A stretch of 64,000 bases of DNA, taken from Perkinsus marinus ATCC 50983 (taxonomy: Eukaryota; Perkinsozoa; Perkinsida; Perkinsidae). Positions within the stretch are counted from its first letter, which is position 1; every line of letters begins with the position of its first letter. The translations under genes and the position numbers were made by a program. Of this stretch, positions 1 through 11,822 are shown in pieces. The stretch is taken from positions 94,959 through 158,958 of the forward strand of contig NW_003211810.1 of assembly GCF_000006405.1 (NCBI RefSeq), written 5' to 3'. A model generated the notes under the pieces. That model was not told the DNA's origin, made no database searches, and was given only the letters and a program-made list of their open reading frames with translations.

Positions 1-11
1 CCTCCTCCAAC

Positions 12-3000
12 TTACGGTCCCAACTTGGGTACTTCCGGATGGTCCTGTTCCTCATCCTGACCATCCCAAGTAAGCGGAACCCGGGGGTAGAAGGCGACCT
101 ACAAGCAGCAAGTCAATCGATCGCCCTCATCACCGATCAGCCTACCAGGGCATCCTCGGCACCAATATAAAGTGAGTTATAAACCCGCCAGTAGCACTCC
201 CTTACTCGTCGAGCCGGATGCCACAACCCTTGAACGACGTACCTAAGGGGCCGCATGGATGCACATAGCCACGACCTCTGTCGGAACCTACTGGAGGACT
301 CGACAAGGCCCTATACTGACTCTCATAGCATCCATTGCATCGAAGAAAGCCTGAAGGGGAGGAAGAGCTGCTGTCGAGTATACCACCACCCCACTAGAAG
401 GCGCACCTGTATCATATGAGGCGCGGTCTCGAAGATGTTAGGGAAGATGTAGTTCATCAAATGCTCCAGACATTCCTCCTGACCAAGGGCATGCACACCT
501 GAGACCATCGCAACAACAGCACTGGGGACCATCCTATAGGAGATGAGTGAATACCCAATGCCATATGCTTCACCGCCCAGGTAGCCGTCTGTCGATGGAC
601 GAGGTCCCTATCGATGAGGGCGTCCTCAAACAAGGGTGTCACCGCGTGAACATAGTCCTTACCCATCTCACCAATATACCTGATATCAAGACAGAAGCGA
701 TCATGCTCATTCCCCCCATCAAAGTGAACTCGCGAAGGAGCTCATTTTATAATTTATTCGCCACCACTGCGAGTAATATTCCTCTAGTGACCTCCAGAAA
801 GGGAGTGCTTACTCGAACATGAATGACAGACTCTTGAGGATACCGTTCTGGACGTGGAGCTCTGGGACTTTGTACTCGTTCATTATCGCCGGCAGTACAG
901 TGAAGGGACCACATGTCTCCGCCACAATACCAATTGCCACAGTTGCTGACATCCACTCAAAACTACCGCGCGCCACGAAATTCCCACCACTTACTGCACA
1001 CCCTCAACTGTCGTTCCTGAACCTTGAGGTTGTTGAGCAAAGTAGCGATCACGTCATGAGGACCAATGGCCTTGGCGATGTACCTACCACAAGCAACCAT
1101 TCACATAGCCCTTCGAACAATCTATCATCTTCGGAGAGTTCCTATACAAAATTTCAGGTTGATAGGAGTAGTAATAGAGGTTGGCTCTTCAGGTTGCACG
1201 TACTGGAACCAGAACAACTCACCCGAAAGTATTGACAGCAGCTCTCCGTATGCCCTTCTTCTGAGCCTTAAGGAGCTCCAGTAAGTCAAAGCAGATCCTA
1301 TTCCATTCTCTAGGAGGAGCCAGATCCGCACCACGGTCAGCGATTCGACCGATGAGATCGATACCTGGGATCAGTGCTGTTGAGACAGGCGGTGGGAATA
1401 GGGGGACCCACAGTTCTCTTCAACTTTCTCATGACGATTCTTCAGAATGGGTGTTAACCGCGGCAACAGATCTTTGATCGGCGGAGCCATCTTGGTCATA
1501 CCGATGACGTTCACGATAGCCTTCAATGCACCCAAGATCGATCCGAGCACCTGACACAATATTATAAGCAACCCAAGAGCTACCACCGTGATGAGCTCAC
1601 CTCTGGGTATTCCTCACCGAGATACTCATACAGGAAGAGACCAAAGTGACCCAACATCTGTTCCTCTCCACACAGCTTCATAACGCCAGCTATGCGTGCT
1701 ATCAGATCCGCTGCTTGTTGACGTACCTTGCATCATACTATTATCGACCTCACAAACAAGACACTCCCTCACCCTTGCACTGGGAGTGTTCAATCTCCAC
1801 CGGATGATACCAGCGATCTGTGGCAAGTACGGCTTGATACGTACCTGTGTAAGTAGCCTCTGTAGTACTCAACCATCAACGAATATCATCATCAGTACCC
1901 CCAGACAGTTGACTATAGTCCCAAACCCATTAAGCATAGTTTCAGTATCGTCAGACGACTGCTCTTGAAAGGCATACAGCATCCCATCGACGATCTAAAA
2001 ATGCCAAACATGAATCGCTTCGCTCCGCTAATCATTCCCACTTGTTCTTCAAGACGTGAGTCAACATCCTGGACGCCCATTTCATCCACAACCTTCTCGA
2101 TGGTCTCCATGACCATTCGGCGATACCTGAATCACACCTACGCAAACCCAGCACCCATCACCAACTCCTCACGCTTCATTGTTATCCTTCAAATCTTCGG
2201 CAATCCTCTGGACAATCTCCGCTCCGCCCACTTTCCTTGCCAACTCCACAGTGGTGTCCACCAACTGTTTATAGTTCCCTATAACAACAACAGCATGCAC
2301 CCTACCACTCCAGTGCCCCTCCGCCCTCACTCCGATCAGCTGCCATGCGGACCACCCAGAAGTTCCTGAAGAAGGGTGGAAGGATATCCTCTCGAACATA
2401 AGCTGCCTCAACACCCTCTGTCGCCACACATTGCTTCACCACTTTCAACACCTACAACAACACTATCATCACCGGGCACCACAACCCAGCATCATCAACC
2501 TACGATCTTCTTCATCTCCTCATCAGGAGTTGAGAACTCTCGCACCAAGATGATCATAACCTCCCGAGTATAGTAGTTGGCATGCTCCGCGTCCATCAAA
2601 GGGATGATGTACCTTACCAGTAGATCAACACAAACCCATGGATGGTCTCCTGCTCACCCGATGGCCTTGAGGAACGCCGCCAGTCCCTTACCGCGGTGCT
2701 CACAGATACCCTGATCAAGGAGGAAGACTCTCACCCCAACCAAGAGGATCACGACAACTCACTCGCCATAACGGCCTAAGAACACTGTCAAAGCACTCGA
2801 TACCATACGGGAATGCAGCCTCGGCCAGAGCAGCAAGAGCCAACGCCGTGATTGTTCGGACCTACATGCCACGGTGGATGCCGCTGGCTCAATGACAGCT
2901 CCTACCTTCTGCTGTTCATCACCCAATCCAAACTGCACTATATCGACAAGTTGCTTCAAGTAAGACAGCACTCCACAGCCCATCAAAAGGGCTATTTGCT

Positions 3001-5083
3001 GGACCTACACAACGCCAATGGTAATACAATCCCCGACCCCAACCCCCCAGCCTTACAATCTTGATGCCTGTATGCCGCGCCTGCCAACTCTTCTTACTCT
3101 GGCATACAGCCTTCAAGAAAAGCATAATCTGCGGCACACCAAGGGCACTCGCCACCACAGCGAACGCCCTAGCAGTCGTATTACGGACATACCTATAACA
3201 GCAGCAACCTCATCATACCACTCCCCGACCAACTCACGACTCACTCATCGGGATGGTCAATATCTGGCCTCATAGTCGCGATCATCGTAGCCAAGCCAGC
3301 TGCCTAAGTAAGGCACGAGTCACCAATATACCAGACAGCAGCGCTGTACTTTAGACAGATTGGAGATGATCTCTCGTCCCTCCACTCGAGCAAAGTAGTC
3401 CTCATCAATCAATAGAGGCTCAATGACGACCAGTATCTTATGGACGTAGGGACGGACCATATCATCCAGCTTGTGGAGAACACGGTCAATGACCTGACCA
3501 GCTCCGTAAAAGACCGTGGCTGAACATAACCTCATTACCTTCACCAACAGATGCCGTTCCTGATCTTCCAGAGTGGTGCTCATAAGCAGGGGAAGGATCT
3601 GGTTGAACAAGGCGTCCGGCCCAAACTGCTTCGCGCGCTCAGTGATCTCCCTCATAGCCATCTTGCGCATCTGTGGCGTACCTAGCCAGCAGCTCATCAT
3701 CACCCCATAACCCCTCAAGGACCACACCTACCATTCTTAACCTTCAACAGCAAGGCCATGACCTTCCTCTCCTTAGCCTCCTCTGGGCTCAGGTTATCAT
3801 CAGTCTCTCCACCCTACCATAACGACGCCACTACGGCGAGATCAGCCCCCCCCCTACCCTTACCTGTATCAGGGCAGAGAAATGCTGTACATCCTCAGGC
3901 CGCAGGTCCGGCAGGTCTCCAGCTCCACCGTATCTATGGTAGCTCCCTCCATTCCTCGCCAGTCTACTACTGTGAGCTCACTTAGGATGAACAAGTCCAG
4001 TACCCGCATCACTGAGACCAGCAGTCGAGGCATCAAGCCCAGCCATCATCGCAGGAGTAGCGCCACCAGACGGCACTGGAACAACACAATGGAACCACAT
4101 GTCATAACGACAGAAGCCTACTAGAAAAGCCCGTGGTCTCTCCAAGAGGAGTAGCTGCCTGATTCACGCTGATCCTATGTGCCTGCTGCTGAGCTTCATA
4201 CCTGACCACGATCAAATTCCTCGGCTCTACCACTCCACGGGCATCTCACCCCTCAGGCGGTTTGACTATCTCATATCCAGTGAGAGGCAGCAGCGCATCA
4301 ATCTCGTCATCAGTCATGTACCTGAGTCCAGCCTCGTCTCTCAACCAAGTCTACCCATTTCCTACTTATTCCTCACATCCAGCTCTCGGTCCAGCCGAGT
4401 CATACCATACCTAAGGCAACATCTCCGAGATCGTTCCATCGCTATCCCTACCCTGCCGCCTGGAACTGAGGCGTGAGGCCCATAGGCGTCTCCATGCCCG
4501 GCTGAAACAGCGGTGTCGTGCCAGGTGTCGCTGCCACCAAAGGGGTAGCCCCAGGCGTTGCTCCACCCATCCCTGACCACAGCCCTACACAACCGCACCT
4601 CCCTTCCTTACTACCAGGCGTCCGGCCCACAGCATCATCCCATCTACTCCTAGTCACCGGAGTCTCCCCCATACTGCCACTACCATCAGGAGTCTCTCCA
4701 CCAGCACCGTAAGGGGTCTCAGAGGGGGCATCAGAGAATCGAGAAACGCCTAACAAACCAGCTGATCCACCTCGCCTACCGACAAGACTAACCGTACGTT
4801 TCTTTTTCATGGTCGGCTCGGCACCTCCAAAGGCCCCGACCGCGGGCGTTTCCCCCCATTCACCGGACCCAGCCACAGGTGTCTCCCATCGATCATCCGC
4901 TTCCTTAATATCGAAACCTGCAGCAGGCCGCCCTCTGTTGTCTGTAAAGCCAGCAGCAATCCTACCACTGCGGCGCTTCTTCACTTCTTCCTTTTTCGAG
5001 TCTTCATCTTTACCCTCGTCCTTCCGCTTGACACCAACACCATTCTCGCCTTCCTTCTTCTGCGTCTGGATTTGCCTCAACAC
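12..5083 (-). CDS. SF3B1: Splicing factor 3B subunit 1 (SF3B1/Hsh155), 5' end incomplete
   Basis: Scaffold of the SF3b part of U2 snRNP; in the family it clamps the branch-site helix in the nucleus. Read on the minus strand, 4448-5083 encodes the basic and ETP/ATP-rich N-terminal region ([18 protein letters not shown]), followed by the conserved linker [12 protein letters not shown] (about 4295-4335) and [12 protein letters not shown] (about 3880-3930). HEAT repeats follow: [20 protein letters not shown] (about 3540-3610), [35 protein letters not shown] (about 3060-3110), [14 protein letters not shown] (about 2650-2700, covering the position of human K700), TVVELA-type repeats, [19 protein letters not shown] (about 1430-1490), [19 protein letters not shown] (about 600-660) and [13 protein letters not shown] (about 185-230). 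Introns are about 45-50 bp; the last is 99-145. The reading frame ends at the TAA at 12-14, after a tail unlike the usual YELDYIL end; a GTAAGT overlaps this stop, so a further exon cannot be excluded. The first coding base seen (5083) follows a splice acceptor, so the start codon lies upstream and was not found. Confidence 0.95.
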
Positions 5084-5185
5084 CTAAGTCCGTCGCAACA
5101 CTACACTCAACCTGTGAGTAATCTCAGTGTAACGCCGTGCGTGAGAGGAGCCGCGAAATGACCGTTGGCAGAGTGTGGTCCACCC

Positions 5186-5458
5186 GTGTGGGGAAATATG
5201 CACATGGTCAACTACATGTGTTGGTGATAATATGATTGATCCCTCGAGAGCTAATGTGCATCGATGCGAGTCTAACTAAGCCGTGTTGTCGGCCTTGTAG
5301 ACTTTAAACTCACACACCGATAATACGAAAACTCCGAGGAAATTGCTGAAAAATTCTCATCGATTCATGTACACTTTTACCCGAATTCGTATGTAAGCTT
5401 CTATAAATAGGGAGTAAACTCCTGAGCTCAGCTGAGGAAAGCGAACATATATTCCAAC
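5186..5458 (-). repeat. Family A short dispersed repeat, copy A1 (inverted, with internal insert)
   Basis: Begins GTGTGGGGAAATATGCACAT and ends ATATATTCCAAC, which is the reverse complement of the family A consensus found at 45555 and elsewhere. Compared with other copies it carries about 85 extra bases in the middle (roughly 5233-5320). It lies just upstream of the first visible SF3B1 exon, so it may sit in an SF3B1 5' intron or in the promoter region. Confidence 0.8.
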
Positions 5459-5640
5459 GTTGCGGTACACAGTAGATTCAGGACTATAAACCAAACCTTG
5501 ATGAGCTCCCTATCCAGAAGAATATACATGGGATTCCGTCAATCATTGTATATCTTATTTTTGAGTAAACGATGACCCCTATACCACCTCAGCTCTCTCT
5601 TTCTGTAGAGTTGCTTGCTGTGCTACATCCGAATAGGTAG

Positions 5641-5880
5641 TCAAGTCTGCTGCTGGTGTCGCTGACGAGAAGGGATCGGCACGTTGAGGTGACAAGACCT
5701 GAACCGCAACGATACAGGCCACCTCCTGTCCCACTGAGAAGGCAGGCATACCCTATGCAGAGCCTTTTCTCGATAGGTGCCCTGACGCTGGTAGACCCCC
5801 TTTTGTCGCTCCTGCTGTGTGAGTTCGTCTTCGCCTTCTAAGTCGTCATCCACTCGTTTGTCAGGTTTCGTTGGGGGCAT
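5641..5880 (-). CDS. Small hypothetical reading frame, possibly a 5' exon
   Basis: An ATG at 5880 opens a frame of about 79 codons rich in charged residues (starts MPPTKPDKRVDDDLEGEDEL, then KGVYQRQGTYREKALHR). The first half looks protein-like, the end (RFRSCHLNVPIPSRQRHQQQ) less so. It is on the same strand as SF3B1 and 560 bp upstream of its first recognised exon, so it could be an upstream SF3B1 exon or an independent small gene. I cannot match it to the known SF3B1 N-terminus. Length alone is not significant. Confidence 0.25.
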   Translation of the reverse strand: MPPTKPDKRVDDDLEGEDELTQQERQKGVYQRQGTYREKALHRVCLPSQWDRRWPVSLRFRSCHLNVPIPSRQRHQQQT

Positions 5881-5892
5881 GGTTCGAGGCAA

Positions 5893-7628
5893 GCAACCAC
5901 TGCTCTCATGATAATTTCAAATTTAATTCATTCTTCACGCGTACCAGAGCCGTTTCAAAACGATGTATCATCAACAGAGTCAACCTCCAGTAGTAGAGAG
6001 CAAACCAGTCCTAGACGACTCCGTGGTCACTTGCTCAAATGACAAAGGGTACGGTGGGGATATGCTTCCGCTCATCAACTCAACTCCCATTCTCGTGATT
6101 ATTTCCACTACTGTCAACTTTTCCGCGCTCGCCCTGCGGACAAAATTCAAATTCCAAAGAGATTTAACAGATTCTTAAGATGCACTGTCTCGTTCGACCT
6201 GTTTTTCCTCTCAAGGACATAATTGGACATTCGAGAACCGTATAGCAGGTCTTCTGTTGAATACGGTATCTATATGGATGAGTCGCTATCCAAGGGTCCA
6301 ACATAGGTGGGAGGATGTGGAGGAATGAATCTTAACAAGAAGTTGAGAGAAAGGTCGATAATAGATAGTATCCGACAACGATATGAATGTGAGGAAAGAT
6401 ACTACGAGGAAATTTGATGGGCGGGACAGGTTTCGCCAACTCGGATTTCGCCAAGTAACCACCGCACCGATTTCATTTGCCAAGCAGTCAAATACGGAAT
6501 GTTGTGCTGATTACACCATTCCAGTTTCAGTTAGAACTGATGACATTACTACCATTGCTCGCACTCCTGTCAATGCCACATATACTTCTACCACGATTAC
6601 CAGTGGTAATCATACAAATTTTATTTGTATGGTTGGCACTTTACTGAGCAGTAAATGCGTTAATGAGCAGGATCATTCGCTGCAGTTTGCGAGCTCTTAT
6701 AGTTTGGAGTTTTTGAGTCATTTGAGCAGAGGGTCGTCGCTACGGTTTGTGGATATATATATTACCTGGCCCAAGCTTTGTGTTCTTCTAGGAAGGAATA
6801 GTAGCTACGCGATCAGGAGTGCCAACCGAAGTGCCACTTAACCGTGACACGGATGTTACTAGAGAGGTGCGCGCTAGGAAGACTAGGAATAGATTATCTA
6901 AGATAATCTACTCCTAGTCTAAGACTTGAACTCAAGCTTACCTCCCGCTACGGGCTGTCAGGGACACAACCCATGGATCCTCGGTTGTCGTTTGCCCCGG
7001 TCAGCGCGAGTATCACAGGGATACTCACCGTCGCGCGCAGGGTTCAGGATAGGCGTGTTAAACATGATATCAAATCGTGGATTTAGGCCATAGAATATCA
7101 GTTCTGAACTGACTTCCATGAGGTGGATCCATAACGAGGCTAGACTTCAGCGGCTAGAAGACACGGGGATCTCCCAGATCCGACACCAGGCATTAAGAGC
7201 CGATCTGGGATGAGGGCATCCAGTTGCATGACATGCTATAGAGGGAAGAAGCTCTCGGGGAGACAGCAGGATCTGTTTCACGGACACAGCATTGAAATGT
7301 GGACTGATGCTCCACATGTGGGAGATCCTCCCATCATGGGTGTCCCATGGTGGACCCGCCTTCACAAGGAGTAATTCGAGCTAACAAAGTCCGATTCGAG
7401 CTGAAAAATTCAACCACGAAATGGCTACACTTTAACGAAAATATACCCGTCTCGTAGTTTCGTATCGAATTTCAGGATAAGGGCACATGAGTGCATAATA
7501 TAATATAAAGATGCAAAGCTCTCGAAGGAAAAGTTCGGGTTTCAATGGGAATTAATTAACAGTCAGCCAAGAATAACCAACACGAATACAAATATCATCC
7601 GAAAAATGAAATCATAACTAATATAACA
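5893..7628. other. Spacer without a supported gene
   Basis: No segment here resembles a known protein. A 152-codon open frame at 6383-6841 (+) exists, but that length is expected several times by chance in six frames of 64 kb, and no domain is visible. A palindrome sits at 6880-6920. The rest shows nothing recognisable. Confidence 0.5.
6880..6920. repeat. Palindrome, 20-bp arms around one base
   Basis: The left arm AGACTAGGAATAGATTATCT (6880-6899) and the right arm at 6901-6920 are reverse complements except at one position. The centre is the single base at 6900. It has the same architecture as the palindromes at 19987, 38470 and 39662, but an unrelated sequence. Confidence 0.9.
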
Positions 7629-9127
7629 TCATTGGCCCTCAGTGAGCCAAAACTTCGCATCTTCAGGAGGCTCATGGTCAGGCAGCAGTGTCACCGCTGT
7701 AGTGTTAGCCTTCACATGCAACATGGCGTATCTGTCCACCACTCAGACTCTATCACCGACTTTGGCATAGACTAATACATGCTGGGCTGATCAAACCCTG
7801 GCAACAGTCTTTGGGGAGGGACGCCCAAGTCGGCGACCCGCAGGGGAGCTGTAGTTGGTACAACTTTGTTATTTCTGTACCTGACCAGAATTCGGTGGCC
7901 TAAGATCCATACGCATCGATACAGCCCCTACAGTGTGACGTTCCCTTCTCGGTCAATTCGCAGCCCCACCACATCTCCTTCTCTCAGCGCCGATGCATTC
8001 CAGAAGAGGAACTATCGCTATAGGAGTACTCCAATGAACTATGACGCTTGCCCTACTCTAGTCTCTATCTTCTCACCATACACAAACACCTCCCCCTTCT
8101 GCACTATTGCCAAAGTCACATCAGGACCACGCAGTTTTTCAGGCACCTAAACTAGAGTGCCACCCTAGACCCAGAAGAGGCCATCAACTACCGAGTGCAG
8201 CGGGGGGCTGACAGTAAGGGCTATGGTCACACCACCACCAAAGTGCCTACGACTCGTCTTGGCTACTCGAAAAGCAAAGTAGTGGTCGCCGCAAGCAAGA
8301 CCTGTAGGAAGCCTTTATCATTCCAACAATTGTCGTCATCGTTGCTTACGTCGCAAAGGAGCATTCCCTAGTACTATCGCCAGGAAAGGCTCGTACTCAT
8401 CCTTCCTCCTCACGGTGTACTCGTCGACCCACTCAATGTTGGGGCTGTGCGCTTCACGAGCGAAGCCCGTCATGTGCCGCACCACCTTGTCTCTACCAAA
8501 CGCCTAAGACAAGGGTATTATTCTGACCGTCTCAGGAGGGGAGGCTCACATCGGCCAAGAGCTCGAGGTTGCAAGCGGGTACTCCGAGGGTGCTGACAGT
8601 AATTGACGCGGCCTGTCATTGTCATCGATGGGCTATGAAGCCGCAAGATCTCACAAGCTCCAGAGGGAGTTCGAGGACTTTCATCCATCGGGCCTCGGGG
8701 TCCACAGCCTTACACACTCCACTGCTAAGATGAACATGCGAGCCTTGATAACACTGAGGCAACTGAGTGGCAGCATTGAAGGCTCTACCTGACGAACAAA
8801 TCGTATAGAAACAGCAAAGCTGAGTGCACTTACACACTTCCCTTAGCAACCTGAGATTCGCTCCGACTTCTACTATGAAGGATAGGACATGCGGAAGGAG
8901 CTCCTCGGCCAGCCACCAGGAACCACCTGCCACACGAAGAGCTTTGCTGCTGTTCACGGCAGGGCTCCGACTCCTACTGGCAACGTCTTCAGAGGCGTCC
9001 TCTACGCTATGAATGGCCAGCGAAGTGATGGTACTCGACGAGCTTATACTGTCGCATCTCAACTCTGTTGATGGCAGCTCCTTCGCCCACTTCTTGTTCA
9101 AGTCTACATCCTCCTCACTCGAGGAGT
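7629..9127 (-). CDS. Unassigned multi-exon gene with F-box-like helix and beta-rich C-terminus
   Basis: I do not recognise this gene. Coding character is clear on the minus strand: an acidic, Ser-rich stretch (SSSEEDVDLNKKW, about 9060-9125), then WLAEELLPHVLSFIVEVG and LRLLREVCK (about 8830-8910), which has the spacing of an F-box helix pair. Segments further on look like a beta-rich domain: HYFAFRVAKTSRRHFGGGV (about 8220-8285), VPEKLRGPDVTLAIVQKGEV (about 8085-8150), REGDVVGLRIDREGNVTL (about 7935-7990), then YRNNKVVPTTAPLRVADLG and a C-terminus ending DAKFWLTEGQ with a stop at 7629-7631. One in-frame TGA at 7743-7745 stands where DRV-VVDRY would flow through; a base error, an unrecognised intron or a separate gene end could explain it. 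It may be continuous with the LRR gene upstream; the junction near 9128 was not resolved. Confidence 0.5.
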
Positions 9128-11079
9128 CTAGCTCGCGATGAAGCAATGCTCGAGCATGACCAGCCTGAAGCGGTAATGCCCTTGAATGTCAATGACAATG
9201 AGTGACCTCACCAGTTCAGCCTTAGCTCGAGGGCCTAGGAGCTCTAGACACAGCGGGTTGAGGAGATCCTCGGTCCTGAGAGCGGCCACTCCACGGTGCA
9301 GCGCGAGCCTCTCTCGAGTATTCTGGTATTGCCCCGGGCTGGACATTTGTGTTACTACAGAAGAGAACTCGGAATTGCCTCGTCTTGGTCACACTGTATA
9401 GGAACGCAACACGCGCTCAGCGACGACAATCACGACCCAGCGAGCCTGGAATCATCAGCAGCTTCAGGCAAGAGGCGTTGTGCCTTCCCTTCTGACAACA
9501 ACTCATCTATCACGCACATGTTCTTCGACTGGAATCTTCTACAGCGTAACTAACAACAAAGACAGTCTTGATCGGCATCCCCTGGAAGGCGTACTCTCAT
9601 CTGTGCTTCATTGACAACATCATCAATCCACGGCTGCGACAACTCCCTCTTGACCTTCGCCAAGTAGTCCTCCGTAGTATTGGAATCTCCAAACTCGACT
9701 GAACTCCACCAAAAAAGGAGAATTTTTCTACTATGTTCAACTGGCTTGTAATGTCGTTGCTGCCACAGACTAGGTCACGTCCGACTGATCTCATTTCAAT
9801 CACTTTTGCCAAATTTGGGAGATCAAATAGAAGACCGAATTTCAATTTGGTGTCAAGCTGCCTACAATGCTACTAACGGTATCATACCATCCCCGAGATG
9901 ACCCTGTAATACTAGTACAAGGCATCTATCACGCCCATAATACGGTCAAGACTTGCTGTGAGGCTACGGGAGTCGCAACAGGCCGTGACGAGGGTGAAGA
10001 CTATGAACCATCCCATCATACCCGCTATGTCCAATACAGCGTCCAGAGGCATCCTGTCCTCCACTATTGCACTAACACCATTGAGCCGCCCTAGGCTCGG
10101 TATCATAGCCCTCAGCTTTCGCGCCAGAGTAGGTAAAGACATCTACTGCTAGTCTGACCAATGTGTCCAGCAGCCTTCTCCGCATACTACCTCCTTAGCT
10201 AGAGGGCATCCTCTAATCGAGAGGCTCTCTAGTTGCGGGCATCCCGATACTCCAGACAAGTCCGCGATAGTTCCTACGCGATAAGCTTCGACCAAATATA
10301 ACTATAGTAATATACTGAATATCAATTTGTGATATGGCCTCCTTTATCAGTTACAATATTATACTATGGACAAGGAGCTTTACTACAACACGTCACACGT
10401 ATACTATGTATATCATGATTTCGCTACAGGCACGAAACCGTAAGCGTTTTTCAAGTTGTATTTGTAAGGTAAGGTATATCGGGTGAAAAACTGGGGTCCT
10501 TACTCACTAGTTTTCGAGAAGCCACATTTCTGAAGTGCATCTAAGTCCAGTCTAGAGCACTTTTATCTATCCTGCTGGAGCTGTCACTATATCAAATATA
10601 CACAGATCTATTATTATTCCTATCTCGACAAATCCCAGCTCAGCACATTATCCCAGACTGTACGTAAGTGATTCCCATCCAGAACGATCCTCTTCAGGCA
10701 AACTAGTCCGCTGAGGTCAGTCACCTTCCATAACCGTTCAGCTCTACAGATATGCCTGTACTACTTTAGCCAGCCTGTTGTTTGAGAGATCCAGATGACT
10801 AAGGCACGATAGGGGCTGGAGGACCTCTAGACCTGCCCTCGGGCTCTACTACGACCACCATTCGAGGACGTAACCTTTAGAGATCCTATTCCTCGACAGA
10901 TCGAGCCACACTAGATTCTCACATTTCCCGATACCTAAACACGGCTTCCACCCAGCTCCCTATGCCCACTGCATTACTCCAGCTGATCTCGTGCATGCCT
11001 CTGTCGGAAAGTCCAAAATAGTGACGGTCAATGGGTCGAACTGGCCCATCTTTTTGAGGATACTCTCGAGGGTAATTCC
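9128..11079 (-). CDS. Leucine-rich-repeat protein gene, 5' end lost in the gap
   Basis: Minus-strand exons next to the gap carry leucine-rich repeats: CENLVWLDLSRNRIS (about 10870-10915), LSCLSHLDLSNNRLA (about 10770-10815) and LVCLKRIVLDGNHL (about 10675-10720), followed by SGCPQLESLSIRGCPLAKE (about 10190-10245), a cysteine-type repeat. Later exons are helical: MPLDAVLDIAGMMGWFIVF (about 10000-10050), SQLNIVEKFSFFGGVQSSLE (about 9690-9750) and RTEDLLNPLCLELLGPRAKA (about 9210-9275), ending at a TAG near 9128. LRRs usually bind proteins; no catalytic motif is visible. The start codon lies in or beyond the 100-N gap, behind PHF5A on the same strand. Whether the helical exons belong to the same gene is inferred from strand and spacing only. 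Confidence 0.55.
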
Positions 11080-11179
11080 NNNNNNNNNNNNNNNNNNNNN
11101 NNNNNNNNNNNNNNNNNNNNNNNNNNNNNNNNNNNNNNNNNNNNNNNNNNNNNNNNNNNNNNNNNNNNNNNNNNNNNNN
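11080..11179. other. Assembly gap of 100 N
   Basis: Exactly 100 undefined bases, the usual placeholder for a gap of unknown true length. It removes the last third of PHF5A and probably the beginning of the LRR gene. Confidence 0.99.
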
Positions 11180-11500
11180 TGCAGTAGTAGGCATCTGAAA
11201 TCCCCGTGCCTCCGCAGATAACACACCTATTCCGCATCAACAGTAAGTGGACCTCAAGGTTGGCAGTATATAGTACCTCCCTTGATAGCTACCATAATTG
11301 CACTCATCGCAAATCTTCACCAAAGTTGACGGTCGGACATAGGAATCGCAAATAACACATTTCCCATCGCACCTGACATAAGGAGAACGCCAACGTGAGA
11401 AGAGCGGGTGGCTCCGTCCCAAGTACTTTTCACAGAGGCGGCCGATAGCAATGCCAGGCTGCTTCCTGCACATTACGAGATCTGGATGATGCTTAGCCAT
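11180..11500 (-). CDS. PHF5A: PHD finger-like protein 5A (PHF5A/Rds3), 3' end in gap
   Basis: Small zinc protein of the SF3b complex; in the family it contacts SF3B1 and the branch-point adenosine pocket. The ATG at 11500 starts [20 protein letters not shown], almost identical to other eukaryotes. Exon 1 is 11427-11500, exon 2 is 11277-11372 ([20 protein letters not shown]), and exon 3 begins at 11226 ([15 protein letters not shown]) and runs into the gap at 11179. The two introns are 54 and 50 bp with GT-AG ends, and both interrupt a codon so that K and R are restored on joining. About 72 of the usual 110 residues are visible, including most of the zinc-binding cysteines; the remaining 38 or so must lie in the gap. 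A divergent plus-strand gene starts 322 bp away at 11823, so the two may share a promoter region. Confidence 0.96.
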
Positions 11501-11822
11501 TACCAACAATAGGAAACCTTCTACCACCAACAAACAATTTTTTCACGCGCCACGAAATAGCCAGCGGTTTTTTTTGTGGAAACAGAATTATACACGTTTG
11601 ACATGGTAGATTATACGAGTCACAAGTGAAACGTTCATAAACCTTAACCAATCGAACAAATAAACAGAGCCCGAACATATTCAGCGGTCGAGGAAGGTCT
11701 CGAGCAATTTGATTGTGTGCGTTGTGGGAGCTGAGGAAATATAAGGACGGGTAAGTGCGCAAGATCTCGAGCTCTCCGCTGCCGTCGCATTCCACAGAAA
11801 TCCTAGTCTCTCGATTACTAAC

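Noticed and set aside
6383-6841. 152-codon plus-strand reading frame
   Set aside because: Frames of this length are expected a few times by chance in six frames of 64 kb, and the translation shows no domain or sensible composition.
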